From contig NZ_CP047941.1 in assembly GCF_014279815.1 (NCBI RefSeq), positions 2,356,001 through 2,420,000 of the forward strand: 64,000 bases of DNA, in the 5' to 3' direction. The translations under genes and the position numbers were made by a program. This document shows, piece after piece, positions 38,601-49,799 of the stretch. Every line of letters begins with the position of its first letter. Positions within the stretch are counted from its first letter, which is position 1. Below the pieces are notes generated by a model. It searched no databases, was not told the DNA's origin, and was given only the letters and a program-made list of their open reading frames with translations. The DNA comes from Synechococcus sp. NOUM97013 (lineage in GTDB: Bacteria > Cyanobacteriota > Cyanobacteriia > PCC-6307 > Cyanobiaceae).

Positions 38601-41600
38601 TCAGCCGACGGAAAAATTTTAGCTGCTGGTGCAAGCGGACACGATTACAGCAACAAAAAAGATGTTGGCTACATAACAATATATCACTTCAACGATGATT
38701 CAAACAAATGGGTCCGAAAATTATTCAAGAGAGGATCAATAACACAGAACTATTTTGGTGGAGAAATAGCTGTCTCTGGCGACGGCAAAACGGTAGCAAT
38801 AGGAGGCCCTGGCGCTAGTGGTTCGGCGGGCCAAGGGCGCGTTGTTGTTTACCGATACAACGAAAGCACTGAGAAATGGCTGCAACTAGGAGTAGGCAAA
38901 TATGGAGTGGCCGGTGATGACCACTTTGGTCGATCACTATCCATCTCAGCTGATGGCTCAGTTCTAGCGGTTGGTGGACCGGAAAATGATGATGCCGGCA
39001 GCAACAGAGGCCGTGTTGATCTGTTTGAACTATCAGAAAGCGGAGACCTGCAACCCCTTGGCTTGCCCATCTATGGAGAAGCCAATGATGACCAGTCAGG
39101 TGTTGCTGTAAGCCTTTCTGACAATGGCAAGCGAATAGCCATTGCAGCCCACCTCAATGATGGCGGGGGAACTGATTCAGGCCAGGTTCGGCTCTACGAA
39201 TTCATTGATGGCTCATGGCAACAGCAAGGCATTGACCTTGATGGACCCACCCAACAAAGTTTTAGAAATAACGAGAATATCGCAATCAGCCTGTCAGGTG
39301 ATGGCACCCATCTGGCGATTGGATCTCCGGCTTCCAATGACTCAGCTCCAAATACTGAAGGATTGGTTCGCGTCTTCAAGTTCCATGACAGCGTCACACC
39401 AACACTGAGCTCGAGCCAAACATCGATAGATGGCGAAAAAGTCATTGTCACATTTAGCGAAAACCTGTCAGCAGATCGACCAAATAGCAGCCAATTCAGC
39501 ATTTCGGTCAATGGGACAACCAGAACAATCACGGGGATTGAGGCCAAGGGACCAAGCATTGAACTAACTCTCGATCAAGCGATTAAGAGCAGCGATACCA
39601 ACATTCAAGTTAGTTACAGCGACGCATCAGGCGGTGATGACAGTGCTGCAGCACAGGATTTCAGCGGCAATGACGCCAGCTCGTTTAGCAATCAATCGGT
39701 CACCAATCTCTCCGTCATTGACCTCAGCAGCCGATTCTTAGAGGATGAAGATGGGAATATATTTGCAGAGTATGGCTACGCCAAAGTTGGACCTGCTTTT
39801 ACCCAGGTTGATCTCAATCTTTCAGGGGGCTTCTCATCTCCCCTGGTCTTTTGCAATGTTGTTAGCCGCAATGAGCGCGACCCGGTTGCAACAAGACTGA
39901 ACGCGGTCACCAGCAGCTCCTTCCAAGTACAACTTGACGAACCAAAGTTTTACGGGACCTCAAAAGGAAAGAGCTTCCACACCGATGAAATCATCAGCTA
40001 CTTTGTTATCGAATCAGGCAAGCACGAACTCACCGACGGCAAGATTTTTTACGCAAAATCGGAAGGCCAAAAGAGGCATCCCAGCAATCCCTCAACGAAA
40101 TCACAAAGTTGGTCAAGCACAATCTCATACGCTGATGCCAATTTCAGCGAGATTCCTGTTCTGTTTGGTCAGTCACAAACGCATGCTGGTGCAGATTTCA
40201 TCACCACACGCACGAAGAATGTCAGCAAAACAGGTTTTCAATACAGCTTTCAGGAGGCAGAGAACAAAGGAAGTCACCCAGCTCAGGAAACCTTTGCTTG
40301 GATGGCCTACTCGGGCGGCAAGAGCAACAGTGGCGGCATTGAACTTGAAGGACAAGCACTAGACAAAGTCTTTACCCACACGCCCAAACAACAATCATTT
40401 CTCAACAGCTACGCATCAACGCCACTCTTACTGGCTGGTCTGCGCACATTTGAAGGAGACGATACTTCCTTTAGCCGAGTTCATGCTCTCAACACCAGCG
40501 GCTTCACAGTTGCTCTTCAAGAAGAAAGCTCAGCTAACGGTGAGCTTGAACACGGCAACGAAAGTATCCATTACTTAGCGATTGCCACCAGCGCTCCACC
40601 AAGCATCCAGTCAGCCACCGAGAGCTTTGCTGAAAATACTGACACAACATCTCAGGTCAAAGTTATTGACCTGCAAGACTCCAACACCCTCACAGACAAG
40701 AGTCCAGATGGTGAAGCCATTAGCTACAGCATCAAGACAGGCAATACGGACGTATTTGCCATCAACTCCAATACCGGCGTCATCACAATTAAAGCTGGTA
40801 CCAACCTGGATTACGAAACAACAACCAGCTATGCACTGACTATCAGCGCCCAAGCCGGCACTGCATCAACAGAAGCAGTTATCACGGTCAATGTCGACCC
40901 ATTCAATGACAATGATGTTGTTTTAAGTGATAACAACATCAGTCAAAATACAGTTGCGGAAAATGCGTCTACTGGAACACCTGTTGGAATCACTGCCCTA
41001 GGAAGTGATGCTGACCGCGGCGTATCGATCAGCTCCTATGCACTCACCGACGATGCCGGCGGCCTGTTTGCCATCAACTCCTCCACCGGAGTTGTCACCG
41101 TTAACGGAGCGATCGACTACGAGAGCAAGCAATCTCACACGATCACAGTCAAAGCTACATCCTCCGATAACTCGGCAACAACTAAAGACTTCACCATTGC
41201 CGTCACCGACGTTGACGACAACACACTCTCGGTAGCCGACAGCAATTCAGCCACCAACACCATTGCTGAAAATGCCACAGCTGGTGATGGCGTTGGTGTT
41301 ACTGCCCTCGGCACCGATGCCGACTACGGCACCTCCATTGCCTACGACTTCACCTCCAACCCAAGCGACCTCTTTGCCATTGATGCCTCATCCGGCGTCA
41401 TCACTCTCGCGACTGACAAAACACTCGATTACGAATCAGCCCAGTCCCACACCCTCACCGTCCGTGCCACATCCACCGACTCCAACGGCGACACCTCAAC
41501 CGCCACCAAAGAAATCTCCATTGCCGTCACCGACGTTGACGACAACACACTTTCGGTAGCCGACAGCAATTCAGCCACCAACACCATTGCTGAAAATGCC

Positions 41601-44600
41601 ACAGCTGGTGATGGCGTTGGTGTTACTGCCCTCGGCACCGATGCCGACTACGGCACCTCCATTGCCTACGACTTCACCTCCAACCCAAGCGACCTCTTTG
41701 CCATTGATGCCTCATCCGGCGTCATCACTCTCGCGACTGACAAAACACTCGATTACGAATCAGCCCAGTCCCACACCCTCACCGTCCGTGCCACATCCAC
41801 CGACTCCAACGGCGACACCTCAACCGCCACCAAAGAAATCTCCATTGCCGTCACCGACGTTGATGACAACACACTCTCGGTAGCTGACAGCAATTCAGCC
41901 ACCAACACCATTGCTGAAAATGCCTCATCCGGCGCAACCGTTGGTGTTACTGCCCTCGGCACCGATGCCGACTACGGCACCTCCATTGCCTACGACTTCA
42001 CCTCCAACCCAAGCGACCTCTTTGCCATCGATGCCTCATCCGGCGTCATCACTCTCGCGACTGACAAAACACTCGATTACGAATCGGCTCAGTCCCACAC
42101 CGTCAAAGTTCGCGCCACATCCACCGACTCCAACGGCGATACCTCAACCGCCACCAAAGAAATCTCCATTGCCGTTACCGACGTTGATGAATTCACTCCC
42201 AGCCTCAGCGATGGGGATAGCACAGCCAACACAGTTGCAGAAGATGCAACAGCTGGCACCACTGTGGGCGTCACAGCCAAGGGCAGTGATGGCGATGCAG
42301 GAACCAGCTTCTCTTATGCCTTCGCCAGCGATGGCAACCCCAACGTTTTATTCGACCTGAATGCAACAACAGGCGTTGTCACACTCGCAGGGAGCCTGGA
42401 CTATGAAACTGCCACGAGCCATTCCATCAAAGTTGTTGGCACTGCCACCGACAGCAACGGCGGTAGCAAAACAACAGAGGAAACCTTCCAAATCAATGTT
42501 GGCAATGTCAATGACAATGACCCAGCCCTAGCGGCACAAAGTGTTGACGTTCTGGATTCCATCAGTGCTGGCACTGAACTGGCCGACCTCAAGGATTCCA
42601 ATACCTCGAATGACACGGACCGCGACGGCGATGCGATCGAATACTCGATCACGGCAGGCAATGAAAATAAACTCTTCGCCATCAATGCAACAACAGGAAA
42701 GTTATCGCTAGCCACTGGAAAATCACTGGACTATGACACATCAGATCAACACGTCTTAACCATCGAGGCAGCAGATACTGGCGGACGTTCAGGGACAGCA
42801 ACAATCACCATTGATGTTCAAGATTCCAATACAGCCCCTGATGCGGTTGATGATGCCATAACCCTGAATGAGGACAGCAGCGTTGATGTTGCTGCCTCCA
42901 GTGGCATCATCCAAAGCAATGACAGCGATCAAGATGGCGATTCTTTAACAGTTCACAAGTTCTACCTCGGAGAAAGCACAGAGAGCTCCCCCATAGAAGG
43001 AATCCTTGGCCAAGCCATTAACGGCAGCTATGGATTACTCACACTCAATTCAGACGGCTCCTATCAATATTCAGCAGATAACGCCAATGCACTCGGTTCA
43101 GGCGAAACAGCTGTGGACTCGTTCCACTACGTAGTAAGTGACGGGAAGCTAACTGAAAAGGCGGACATCTCGTTCACTATCGAAGGGGTCAATGACGCCC
43201 CTTTTCTTGCAGACACAACCAAAAAGCGAAAATACATCGAGGGACAATCAAATGTAACCGTCATTGATGGCAGCCTTGACATCATTGATCCTGACGATAC
43301 TGATATCGAAAGCGCATCGATTCAATTCTCATCGGAGACGTATCAAGCGACAGAAGATGTGCTTGGGTTCAATGATGCCTATGGCATTCAAGGCGGATGG
43401 AATGCGGCAACAGGTGTACTTTCACTCACCGGCAGCACCTCAATTTCTAACTACATCAAGGCACTGGAGTCGATCACCTATACCAATACCAATAATGTCA
43501 ATCCTGTCATCGGGGAGCGCACAATCGAATGGACAGTTAATGACGGAGATGCCAATTCAACAGACGTGACCTCTATCGTTGACGTTGGCGGAACGAATGA
43601 TGCACCAGAAAGCAATAACGAAGCCGTTGCAGTCGATGCCAGTTCAACCATCTCAACGACAACTCAAACAAATCTCTTGAGTAACGATACTGATCCGGAG
43701 GGAGACTCCCTTAGCATCCTAAAATTCCGCCTGGGTACAGAGAAAGAAAGCAGCACAGAGTTTCAAGCAGGCAACACAATTACGGGCCTATATGGAAGAA
43801 TGACCATTCAAGCCGATGGTTCATACTCCTATATTGCCGATCAAACAGGAGCAAAACGGCTTCTTACAGACGAAACACGCACCGAAACGTTTACTTACAC
43901 GGTCTCCGACTCTCAAGACACTGACGCAGGCGAAATAGAAATCACAATCACTGGCATCAATGACAGCCCAGTCGCTATTAACGATTCCTTCCAAGTCGAA
44001 GAAGATAGCTCAAAATTTAGGCCCGATGTACAAGGACTGCTCGCCAACGACACGGATGTCGATGGCGACGCCCTTTCGATTACAACCGTCAGAACTGGGA
44101 ACGAAGCGTCAGTTTCAAGCTCCACCACCAGCAGCCGCACTGCCACAGGCACCTATGGAACTGTAGACATCAATGAGGATGGCTCCTATCGCTACGCCGC
44201 TGATCAAGATGCAGCAGATGCATTAGACGAAGGCGATCTGGTCACGGGCATCTTTACTTACACACTTAGCGATGGTGAAAGCACAGATCAAGGAGAACTT
44301 GAAATCGAGATTCGCGGTATTAACGATGCGCCGGTCTTAGCAGCAATTACCGGCGGAAGCGTTGCTGCACAAGACAATACAACTGACTTCACAAGCAACA
44401 ATCTTTCAGGCCAACTCAGCGCAACAGATGCTGATGAATCAGCATCACTAACGTACGGCATCTCGACCTCTACTTCGTCGGCAAAAACTGCTTTCGCATC
44501 CAGCCCTCAACAAAGAGTCAACGCCAATCAATCTTCGACAACTTACACAGGCTCATACGGACAATTAACGATTAACCCAACAACGGGGTCCTATCAATAC

Positions 44601-46277
44601 ACACCTAATTCAACGGCTATTTACAGCCTAAGCGCTGGCCAACAAGCCAATGATAGCTTCGATATTTTTGTCAGCGATGGAAGCCTGACATCAAATCAGT
44701 CATACAACATTACGGTGACTGGAGCGAATCATTCTGCGGGCTCAGGAACGAGCGGTGGTGGTGGCTCGAGCTCCACAGACTCCGGGTCAACGGGAACTGA
44801 TCCAGGAGACACGGGAAACACAGGTTCAGGATCGATAGACGGAGGTTCAAGCGGAACCGAATCGCCGGACACTGGCAGCACAAGCCCAGGATCCTCTGGC
44901 GGCGGATCTTCCGATACTGAAGGATCATCAAGCACAGGGTCGACTGGTGCTGGATCCTCTGATTCTGGATCTGATTCATCGAGCGCAAGCAGTACAACCA
45001 CCAGCACAGAAACAGCGAGTGCTGGCTTAGGAGACAGTGGCTTCGCAGAAACCAGCTTTGTAGGCAGCGACTTTGCCAGCGAAGCGATCGCTTCATTGCT
45101 GGCAGATCCCATCACAGGGTCGGAAAATAGCTTCGATCTTGAAACTCAACCCCAAACACTTCTCGTAGCATCCGCGGGTGTTAGCAGCCTTCAAAACATC
45201 CAACCCAACGAAGCAGAGAACGAAATAATTCAGAATAACAATTCTGGAGATGGCGGCACAAACAATCTCTTCATCCCATCAACCGCCGCAATCGACAGCT
45301 CAGATGAATTCCTAAGCGCCATTCAACAAGATATCGCGAATATCCTGAGCACGATTGATAGCAACAACGGCGTTCGCATTCAACTGCCAACAAGCTCCGC
45401 AGAGGTACTGACGCCACAAACCCTGGGGCCATCGGACCAAGACGAATCAACACTTGCGCCTGAGACACTCGATTTTGACAACAACGAAGAAGGAAATAAC
45501 CCTGAAAATATTGACTCTGAGGCCTCGGATCTCTTGAGCTGGCAACAGTTTGCTCCTGCCGACAAAGCAGGCATGATCCCATTGCTGATCTCACTCAATG
45601 CTCGTCCCCAAGGGGACATGATCGTTCAACTGAGGGCAAGCAATCTCAATGCTTTTGGATCAGCAGACTTTAATTTCACGCCTGAGAACTGGAATCAACC
45701 TCAACTCATCTGGATTGATGCCAATCAGATCGAATTCGAAGGAGAAAGCGAAACACTAGAACTTAAGGTCGGGCTTCTATCCGCCACCGATCCTGACACC
45801 GTTGATATTGAGATTCTGAACATCGAAATTCAAGACCCGACACCATGTGCAGAATCAAAGTGCGGACAAGCAGCTGCTCAAGCTAGAGAAATCGATGGCG
45901 AAGACGATCCAAATCTCGACCTTGAGCTTTCAACGATAGCGGAAGAAAGGTCGGCATTTTTCTTATTCTTGAGGTCTTCTTTATCTCCATTTCTTGTGCT
46001 CACAAACATGGCGCTTCACATGATTCGCCAACTACAACCAGAAGAGCCAACACAAGTCGCCTCACTGGAACTGAGCTCTGCAGCAGACAATCAAAGGGTT
46101 CAAGAGCAAACACCCGATTCAAAGGTCGACAACGTCCACGTGTTTGCCCCAATCGACTTGAGCAGCATGTCCGAAACAGCCACACCCAACGTCTTAAGAG
46201 ACACTGCAAACCAAATCGGACAACTCGAACCAGCGTCTTTGCTAACGGACAATCCCAATCCCTTCGAAAGGTTTTAG
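35670..46277 (+). CDS. Giant SWM-repeat/cadherin-like surface protein (SwmB-like modules)
   Basis: A protein of 3535 residues, GTG start with TGAGGAGG 7 nt upstream. Order: (1) beta-propeller-like repeats of about 60 residues (DIDGEAAGD...GSTVAIGA...GHTRIY), to ~395; (2) four SWM-type repeats of 110 residues ([20 protein letters not shown]), 396-834; (3) a second propeller, to ~1240; (4) a fifth, divergent SWM repeat; (5) a lectin-like region of ~290 residues, 1351-1640; (6) cadherin-like repeats ([23 protein letters not shown]), to ~2285; (7) VCBS/Ig-like repeats ([13 protein letters not shown]); (8) a Gly/Ser linker, ~3020-3115; (9) an acidic C-terminal region with one hydrophobic stretch ([20 protein letters not shown]). 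SWM repeats are known from SwmB, a giant cell-surface protein needed for swimming in marine Synechococcus; a motility or adhesion role is inference. No signal peptide or RTX repeats. A/T-rich wobble positions. Confidence 0.85.
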   Translation: MSFTRLGNDIDGEAANDVFGTCVSISADGSVVAIGADGNDSNGNLAGHVRIYQWDSGSSSWSKLGGDIEGEAAGDQCHTVSISGDGTVLAVGAQKNDGNGNQSGHTRLYKWDGSSWNQLGSDIDGEAAGDYSGIALNLSNDGTTVAIGATDNDGNGTNSGHTRIYRWDGSSWNKLGSDIDGEAAGDYSGHSVSLSNDGSTVAIGATNNDGNGNKSGHTRIYEWDGSSWNKLGSDIDGEAAGDESGVSVSLSSDGSTVAIGAINNDGNGNKSGHTRIYKWDGSSWNQRGSDIDGESANDHSGNWVSLSGDGTIIAIGADQDGTGSGLPGSVRIYQFNGSAWSQVGSDLDGEAANDNFGHSVSLSNDGSTVAIGGLRNDGNGTNAGHVRVFSLSDTTAPTFSSAATSTDGTKVVLTYDEALSATTAAASAFTVTTGGSANAVTAVAISGSTVELTLTNAVKNDQAVTVAYADPSGSNDTNAVQDSQGNDAASLSSTSVTNNSTVAGTAPTFQSAATSTDGTKVVLTYDEALSATTAAASAFTVTTGGSANAVTAVAISGSTVELTLTNAVKNDQAVTVAYADPSGSNDTNAVQDSQGNDAASLSSTSVTNNSTVAGTAPTFQSAATSTDGTKVVLTYDEALSATTAAASAFTVTTAGSANAVTAVAISGSTVELTLTDTVKNDQTVTVAYADPSGSNDSNAVQDSQGNDAADLSSTSVTNNSTVAGTPPTFSSAATSTDGTKVVLTYDEALSATTAAASAFTVTSGGIANNVTAVAVSGSTVELTVSRPIPSWHDLAVTYTDPSSSNDDNAVQDGQGNDAASLSSTSVTNNSTVEGRAFEEAGDQSTLKSSTTDDWYGTAVTLSKDGSTMAVGVPRAAGGGTRRGQVRIYKRSGDDWNLIDTINGTQDLAQQGQAISLSADGNIIAIGAAAYDNGSKSDAGHVRTFKYDTSSSSYSDYGSNHEIKGNNTQDYFGVSVSLSADGKILAAGASGHDYSNKKDVGYITIYHFNDDSNKWVRKLFKRGSITQNYFGGEIAVSGDGKTVAIGGPGASGSAGQGRVVVYRYNESTEKWLQLGVGKYGVAGDDHFGRSLSISADGSVLAVGGPENDDAGSNRGRVDLFELSESGDLQPLGLPIYGEANDDQSGVAVSLSDNGKRIAIAAHLNDGGGTDSGQVRLYEFIDGSWQQQGIDLDGPTQQSFRNNENIAISLSGDGTHLAIGSPASNDSAPNTEGLVRVFKFHDSVTPTLSSSQTSIDGEKVIVTFSENLSADRPNSSQFSISVNGTTRTITGIEAKGPSIELTLDQAIKSSDTNIQVSYSDASGGDDSAAAQDFSGNDASSFSNQSVTNLSVIDLSSRFLEDEDGNIFAEYGYAKVGPAFTQVDLNLSGGFSSPLVFCNVVSRNERDPVATRLNAVTSSSFQVQLDEPKFYGTSKGKSFHTDEIISYFVIESGKHELTDGKIFYAKSEGQKRHPSNPSTKSQSWSSTISYADANFSEIPVLFGQSQTHAGADFITTRTKNVSKTGFQYSFQEAENKGSHPAQETFAWMAYSGGKSNSGGIELEGQALDKVFTHTPKQQSFLNSYASTPLLLAGLRTFEGDDTSFSRVHALNTSGFTVALQEESSANGELEHGNESIHYLAIATSAPPSIQSATESFAENTDTTSQVKVIDLQDSNTLTDKSPDGEAISYSIKTGNTDVFAINSNTGVITIKAGTNLDYETTTSYALTISAQAGTASTEAVITVNVDPFNDNDVVLSDNNISQNTVAENASTGTPVGITALGSDADRGVSISSYALTDDAGGLFAINSSTGVVTVNGAIDYESKQSHTITVKATSSDNSATTKDFTIAVTDVDDNTLSVADSNSATNTIAENATAGDGVGVTALGTDADYGTSIAYDFTSNPSDLFAIDASSGVITLATDKTLDYESAQSHTLTVRATSTDSNGDTSTATKEISIAVTDVDDNTLSVADSNSATNTIAENATAGDGVGVTALGTDADYGTSIAYDFTSNPSDLFAIDASSGVITLATDKTLDYESAQSHTLTVRATSTDSNGDTSTATKEISIAVTDVDDNTLSVADSNSATNTIAENASSGATVGVTALGTDADYGTSIAYDFTSNPSDLFAIDASSGVITLATDKTLDYESAQSHTVKVRATSTDSNGDTSTATKEISIAVTDVDEFTPSLSDGDSTANTVAEDATAGTTVGVTAKGSDGDAGTSFSYAFASDGNPNVLFDLNATTGVVTLAGSLDYETATSHSIKVVGTATDSNGGSKTTEETFQINVGNVNDNDPALAAQSVDVLDSISAGTELADLKDSNTSNDTDRDGDAIEYSITAGNENKLFAINATTGKLSLATGKSLDYDTSDQHVLTIEAADTGGRSGTATITIDVQDSNTAPDAVDDAITLNEDSSVDVAASSGIIQSNDSDQDGDSLTVHKFYLGESTESSPIEGILGQAINGSYGLLTLNSDGSYQYSADNANALGSGETAVDSFHYVVSDGKLTEKADISFTIEGVNDAPFLADTTKKRKYIEGQSNVTVIDGSLDIIDPDDTDIESASIQFSSETYQATEDVLGFNDAYGIQGGWNAATGVLSLTGSTSISNYIKALESITYTNTNNVNPVIGERTIEWTVNDGDANSTDVTSIVDVGGTNDAPESNNEAVAVDASSTISTTTQTNLLSNDTDPEGDSLSILKFRLGTEKESSTEFQAGNTITGLYGRMTIQADGSYSYIADQTGAKRLLTDETRTETFTYTVSDSQDTDAGEIEITITGINDSPVAINDSFQVEEDSSKFRPDVQGLLANDTDVDGDALSITTVRTGNEASVSSSTTSSRTATGTYGTVDINEDGSYRYAADQDAADALDEGDLVTGIFTYTLSDGESTDQGELEIEIRGINDAPVLAAITGGSVAAQDNTTDFTSNNLSGQLSATDADESASLTYGISTSTSSAKTAFASSPQQRVNANQSSTTYTGSYGQLTINPTTGSYQYTPNSTAIYSLSAGQQANDSFDIFVSDGSLTSNQSYNITVTGANHSAGSGTSGGGGSSSTDSGSTGTDPGDTGNTGSGSIDGGSSGTESPDTGSTSPGSSGGGSSDTEGSSSTGSTGAGSSDSGSDSSSASSTTTSTETASAGLGDSGFAETSFVGSDFASEAIASLLADPITGSENSFDLETQPQTLLVASAGVSSLQNIQPNEAENEIIQNNNSGDGGTNNLFIPSTAAIDSSDEFLSAIQQDIANILSTIDSNNGVRIQLPTSSAEVLTPQTLGPSDQDESTLAPETLDFDNNEEGNNPENIDSEASDLLSWQQFAPADKAGMIPLLISLNARPQGDMIVQLRASNLNAFGSADFNFTPENWNQPQLIWIDANQIEFEGESETLELKVGLLSATDPDTVDIEILNIEIQDPTPCAESKCGQAAAQAREIDGEDDPNLDLELSTIAEERSAFFLFLRSSLSPFLVLTNMALHMIRQLQPEEPTQVASLELSSAADNQRVQEQTPDSKVDNVHVFAPIDLSSMSETATPNVLRDTANQIGQLEPASLLTDNPNPFERF
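36855..38171 (+). repeat. Four tandem 330-bp SWM-type coding repeats
   Basis: Units start at 36855, 37185, 37515 and 37845. The first two are nearly identical in DNA, the third a little changed, the fourth more so, especially in its second half. Near-identity in DNA as well as protein points to recent duplication or gene conversion. Confidence 0.93.
41221..42192 (+). repeat. Three tandem 324-bp cadherin-like coding repeats
   Basis: Units start at 41221, 41545 and 41869. The first two are almost identical in DNA; the third differs mainly at its start (ASSGATVG for ATAGDGVG) and its last strand. A more divergent unit precedes and another follows. Each carries the calcium-site-like D-V-D-D-N end. 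Confidence 0.92.
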
Positions 46278-46304
46278 GAGGACGCACAACCCGTTCAACA
46301 ATCG

Positions 46305-46321
46305 CAGCAGGAAACCTGCTG
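46305..46321 (+). terminator. Hairpin after the second giant gene
   Basis: CAGCAGG and CCTGCTG pair perfectly around AAA, 27 bp after the stop of the giant gene and 42 bp before mnmG. No T-run. Confidence 0.5.
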
Positions 46322-46362
46322 ACACCAGCGAACCCAAATCACTAAAGGGGGAGAATGGGGAA

Positions 46363-48339
46363 ATGACGACCAGCTCGACCGCCACGGAAGTTTTCGACGT
46401 GATCGTCGTCGGGGGCGGTCACGCGGGCTGCGAAGCCGCCATCACCAGTGCTCGCCAGGGGCTGAGCACGGCACTGTTCACACTCAACCTGGATCGCATC
46501 GCCTGGCAGCCCTGCAATCCAGCCGTGGGCGGCCCCGCCAAAAGCCAACTGGTGCATGAAGTGGATGCCCTTGGTGGTGTGATCGGGCGCCTCGCCGACG
46601 CCACCGCCATCCAGAAACGGATCCTCAACGCCAGCCGCGGCCCTGCGGTCTGGGCCCTGCGTGCACAGACCGATAAACGGCAGTACTCACGCCAGATGTT
46701 GCAGCTGCTGCAGCACACCCCCAACCTGGCCCTGCGTGAGGCGATGGTCACAGGGCTGGAGATCGAAGGTGATCCCACTGGCGGTGGAGAGTCCTGGGAC
46801 CCGAGCCAAGGTCCAGCTGCACGCATCACCGGTGTGCGCACCTATTTCGGCAGCCTTTACGGGGCCAAAGCTGTGGTGCTCACGGCCGGCACCTTTCTTG
46901 GCGGACGCATCTGGGTGGGCCACCAGTCGATGGCCGCAGGACGGGCCGGTGAGCAGGCCGCCGAAGGGCTCACTGAAGCCCTGCAACAACTTGGGTTCCA
47001 CACCGACCGACTGAAAACCGGCACCCCAGCGCGGGTAGACCGGCGCAGCATCGCCCTCGATCAACTGGAAGAGCAACCCAGCGACGCTGCAGACCGGTTC
47101 TTCTCGTTTGACCCCGCCGCCTGGAGCAGCGGCGAACAGATGAGCTGCCACATCACCCGCACCACGGCAGCAACCCATCAACTGATCAAAGACAACCTGC
47201 ATCTCACCGCGATCTATGGCGGCGTGATCGACAGCAAGGGCCCGCGCTACTGCCCCTCGATCGAAGACAAGATCGTGCGCTTTGCCGACAAGGACAGCCA
47301 CCAGATCTTCCTGGAACCTGAAGGGCGCGACACGCCGGAGATCTATGTGCAGGGCTTCTCCACCGGCCTACCCGAACCGATCCAGTTGCAACTGCTGCGC
47401 AGCCTGCCTGGCCTGGAACAGGCCGTGATGCTGCGGCCGGCCTACTCCGTGGATTACGACTATCTGCCGGCCACACAACTGCTGCCATCGCTGGAAACCA
47501 AACGCGTGCAAGGGCTATTCAGCGCTGGTCAGCTGAACGGCACCACGGGCTACGAGGAAGCCGCGGCACAGGGGTTGGTGGCTGGACTGAATGCCGCAAG
47601 GCGCATCCGCGCTGAAGCGGCGGTGCACTTCCCGCGAGAGGGGAGCTACATCGGCACCATGATCGACGACCTGGTGAGCAAAGATCTGCGCGAGCCCTAC
47701 CGGGTGCTCACCAGTCGCAGTGAGTACCGGCTCGTGCTGCGCGGCGACAACGCCGACCGTCGTCTCACCCCCCTGGGGCGGGAACTCGGACTGATTGATG
47801 ACAGGCGCTGGCAGCTGTTTGAGCAGAAGCTCACGGCCATGGAGCAGGAAAAGCAGCGGCTGGAACAGCAGCGCCTGAAGGTGAGCGATCCCGTCGCCCC
47901 CGCCGTGGAGCAGGAGACCGGGGCGCCGATCAAAGGGTCCATCACCCTGGCCGACCTGCTGCGCAGACCGGGGATGCACGCTGCGGATCTGGTGCGCCAT
48001 GGCCTGGCTGACGGCGATCTACCGCTGCCGGTGCGAGAAGGCGCCGAAATCGACATCAAATACAGCGGTTACCTGGCCCGCCAACAGCAACAGATCGACC
48101 AGGTGAAACGTCAGGGCCAGCGCAAGCTGCCCGCAGATATTGCCTACGCGAGCATCGGCACCCTCTCGCGGGAAGCGAGGGAAAAACTAGCGGCCGTCCG
48201 CCCCCTCACTCTTGGGCAGGCCAGCCAGATCCCTGGCGTGAGCCAGGCGGACCTCACCGCGCTGCTGATGTGGCTGGAACTGCAGCAACGGCGCGATGCA
48301 TCCGCAGCATCCCTCGCTTCCAACGCCAACGCTCGATAG
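46363..48339 (+). CDS. mnmG: tRNA uridine-5-carboxymethylaminomethyl modification enzyme MnmG (GidA)
   Basis: An FAD protein of 658 residues that, with MnmE, modifies the wobble uridine of certain tRNAs. It begins with the dinucleotide-binding motif [20 protein letters not shown], then the family signatures [50 protein letters not shown] and [20 protein letters not shown]. The C-terminal helical domain ends with the [20 protein letters not shown] region that contacts MnmE. Length is slightly above the usual ~630. In related cyanobacteria it lies close to dnaB, so the giant-gene block probably separates what was once adjacent. Confidence 0.97.
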   Translation: MTTSSTATEVFDVIVVGGGHAGCEAAITSARQGLSTALFTLNLDRIAWQPCNPAVGGPAKSQLVHEVDALGGVIGRLADATAIQKRILNASRGPAVWALRAQTDKRQYSRQMLQLLQHTPNLALREAMVTGLEIEGDPTGGGESWDPSQGPAARITGVRTYFGSLYGAKAVVLTAGTFLGGRIWVGHQSMAAGRAGEQAAEGLTEALQQLGFHTDRLKTGTPARVDRRSIALDQLEEQPSDAADRFFSFDPAAWSSGEQMSCHITRTTAATHQLIKDNLHLTAIYGGVIDSKGPRYCPSIEDKIVRFADKDSHQIFLEPEGRDTPEIYVQGFSTGLPEPIQLQLLRSLPGLEQAVMLRPAYSVDYDYLPATQLLPSLETKRVQGLFSAGQLNGTTGYEEAAAQGLVAGLNAARRIRAEAAVHFPREGSYIGTMIDDLVSKDLREPYRVLTSRSEYRLVLRGDNADRRLTPLGRELGLIDDRRWQLFEQKLTAMEQEKQRLEQQRLKVSDPVAPAVEQETGAPIKGSITLADLLRRPGMHAADLVRHGLADGDLPLPVREGAEIDIKYSGYLARQQQQIDQVKRQGQRKLPADIAYASIGTLSREAREKLAAVRPLTLGQASQIPGVSQADLTALLMWLELQQRRDASAASLASNANAR

Positions 48340-48345
48340 CGTTGG
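48326..48345 (+). terminator. Hairpin spanning the mnmG stop codon
   Basis: CCAACGCT, tetraloop CGAT, AGCGTTGG: a perfect 8-bp stem that includes the TAG stop at 48337-48339. No T-run follows. It may slow ribosomes or mark the mRNA 3' end. Confidence 0.45.
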
Positions 48346-48363
48346 TCCACTGAACTGGCTCTG

Positions 48364-49104
48364 GTGCCACCTCGTCTCTCCACTTCCAAGGCTTACTGGA
48401 ACCTGCGTGCGGAACAGGTGATGGATCGCGTCTTCAACGATGACGACCACACGCTCGAGGCCGTGGAGGTGCAGGTGGAAGCGCCCCCAACAGCACCAGC
48501 CACCAGCACCACAACGCGCCACAACAAGCCTTTGACATGGCCGCAGGTGTGCCTGGCAGCGGTTGGTGTGGTGGCCGTGCTCGGCAGCGCAGGGCTCACG
48601 CTGCACTGGCGCCAGAGCCAACAGGCCCTGGAACGCGACCGCAACCTCGCTCTGCTCGAGCAATTGCAACGGCAACCCTCCCCAGCAACGGATGCCAGCA
48701 CCGTTGCCAGTCCGCCAAACGACGGGGAACTATCTGAAGGCTCCAGCAGCGACGCTGCCTCCGATCCTGAACTCGCCCAGAGCGGCCTCACCATCACCCC
48801 CCTGCCGAGCGCCCCGCCGGCGCAGCTGGAACCGATCACGCTTCCCATTCCATCGGCGGCGATCGCACCACCGGTCACGACCGAGCCGTTAACCATTCCC
48901 GCTGAACCACTACTCGTCGGCGTCGTCCACAGCGGCAACGGCGGCGGATCGGCCATTTTTCAAATCGGAGACCTCTCGGTCTCGTCCTTCCCGGGCGAAC
49001 CCATTGGCAACAGCGGCTGGACCCTGCGCAGCGTCAGCGCCAATGGCGCTGTGATGGAACGCGAGGGGGCCCAGCGCTCCCTGAGCGTGGGGGGTGCCTT
49101 CTGA
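48364..49104 (+). CDS. Single-span protein with PilP/GspC-like C-terminal domain
   Basis: A protein of 246 residues starting with GTG, 24 bp after mnmG. A cytoplasmic N-terminus is followed by one membrane helix (VCLAAVGVVAVLGSAGLTLH, residues ~62-80), a Ser/Pro-rich linker, and a short C-terminal domain, LLVGVVHSGNGGGSAIFQIG then SGWTLRSVSANGAVMEREGA. That last part resembles the HR domain of GspC and PilP, which links inner and outer membrane parts of type II secretion and type IV pilus machines (V-x-V-x..G..A-x-x, then ..V..I..d.V.L...G). A pilus or secretion role is possible but not shown. Function unknown. Confidence 0.65.
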   Translation: MPPRLSTSKAYWNLRAEQVMDRVFNDDDHTLEAVEVQVEAPPTAPATSTTTRHNKPLTWPQVCLAAVGVVAVLGSAGLTLHWRQSQQALERDRNLALLEQLQRQPSPATDASTVASPPNDGELSEGSSSDAASDPELAQSGLTITPLPSAPPAQLEPITLPIPSAAIAPPVTTEPLTIPAEPLLVGVVHSGNGGGSAIFQIGDLSVSSFPGEPIGNSGWTLRSVSANGAVMEREGAQRSLSVGGAF

Positions 49105-49163
49105 ACAATTCGAACACGCTGTCGCCATCGCCAACCATCCTCTGGGAAGCACCCACCGCTTCG

Positions 49164-49712
49164 GTGCTGGCCGGAGAAGAGCCCGGATGGCTGCCCGGGC
49201 CCTGGCGCTTGATGCTGCTCGGGGATGGCAGCCCGACCCGCCACCTGCGTCTGCTCACCGGCCACAGCGTGCAGGTGCGCCTTGTGGCTATGGCTGCAGA
49301 CAACACCAGTGATGCCGCAATCGGCGGCGCACGCCCTGCGGAGGTGCAGGAACTGGACCCACCGCTGTTGCGCCGTCAGGTCTGGCTGGACTGCGGCGGC
49401 ACCACCCTGGCCTGGGCCGAAAGCTGGTGGAATCAAGCCGAAGCCGAACAGAATCTGCGCAACAAGGAACAGCCCATCTGGCTGAGCCTCACCCAGGGCC
49501 GCTCGGAATTGTTCCGGGAGGTGGATGGTCTAGCGCTCGTGAACGAATCCTGGCTGGAGAAAGGCTTCGGGGAACGCGGACCGTTCTGGAGTCGCCATTA
49601 CCGCTTTTTCCGCCAAGGCCGTGAACTCACCGTGATTCGCGAAGTGTTCAGCCCGGCGCTGGAGCGCTGGCTGGGGGAAGCGCCAAGACGACCGCTTCAT
49701 GCAGCGTCATGA
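49164..49712 (+). CDS. Chorismate lyase (DUF98/UbiC-like)
   Basis: A protein of 182 residues from GTG at 49164. Family signs: PGPWRLMLLGDGSPTRHLRL near the start, RRQVWLDCGGTTLAWAESWW in the middle and the end YRFFRQGRELTVIREVFSPA. In cyanobacteria this family makes 4-hydroxybenzoate and pyruvate from chorismate, the first step of plastoquinone synthesis. Residues in frame before the GTG (SNTLSPSPTILWEAPTAS) also look real, so translation may begin at a rare codon such as CTG at 49101, which would overlap the previous stop; this is unresolved. It is the third gene of the mnmG transcript. Confidence 0.85.
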   Translation: MLAGEEPGWLPGPWRLMLLGDGSPTRHLRLLTGHSVQVRLVAMAADNTSDAAIGGARPAEVQELDPPLLRRQVWLDCGGTTLAWAESWWNQAEAEQNLRNKEQPIWLSLTQGRSELFREVDGLALVNESWLEKGFGERGPFWSRHYRFFRQGRELTVIREVFSPALERWLGEAPRRPLHAAS

Positions 49713-49799
49713 AGAAAGCCAGCGTTTGATGCGGATTCGCACTTGACAGCTTGCGGGGTGATGTGCTGCAGCAATCATGACCGCATCGGCAACGGTTCT

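Noticed and set aside
36855-42192. CRISPR-like or non-coding tandem array
   Set aside because: Units of 324-330 bp are in frame and encode SWM-type and cadherin-like domains.
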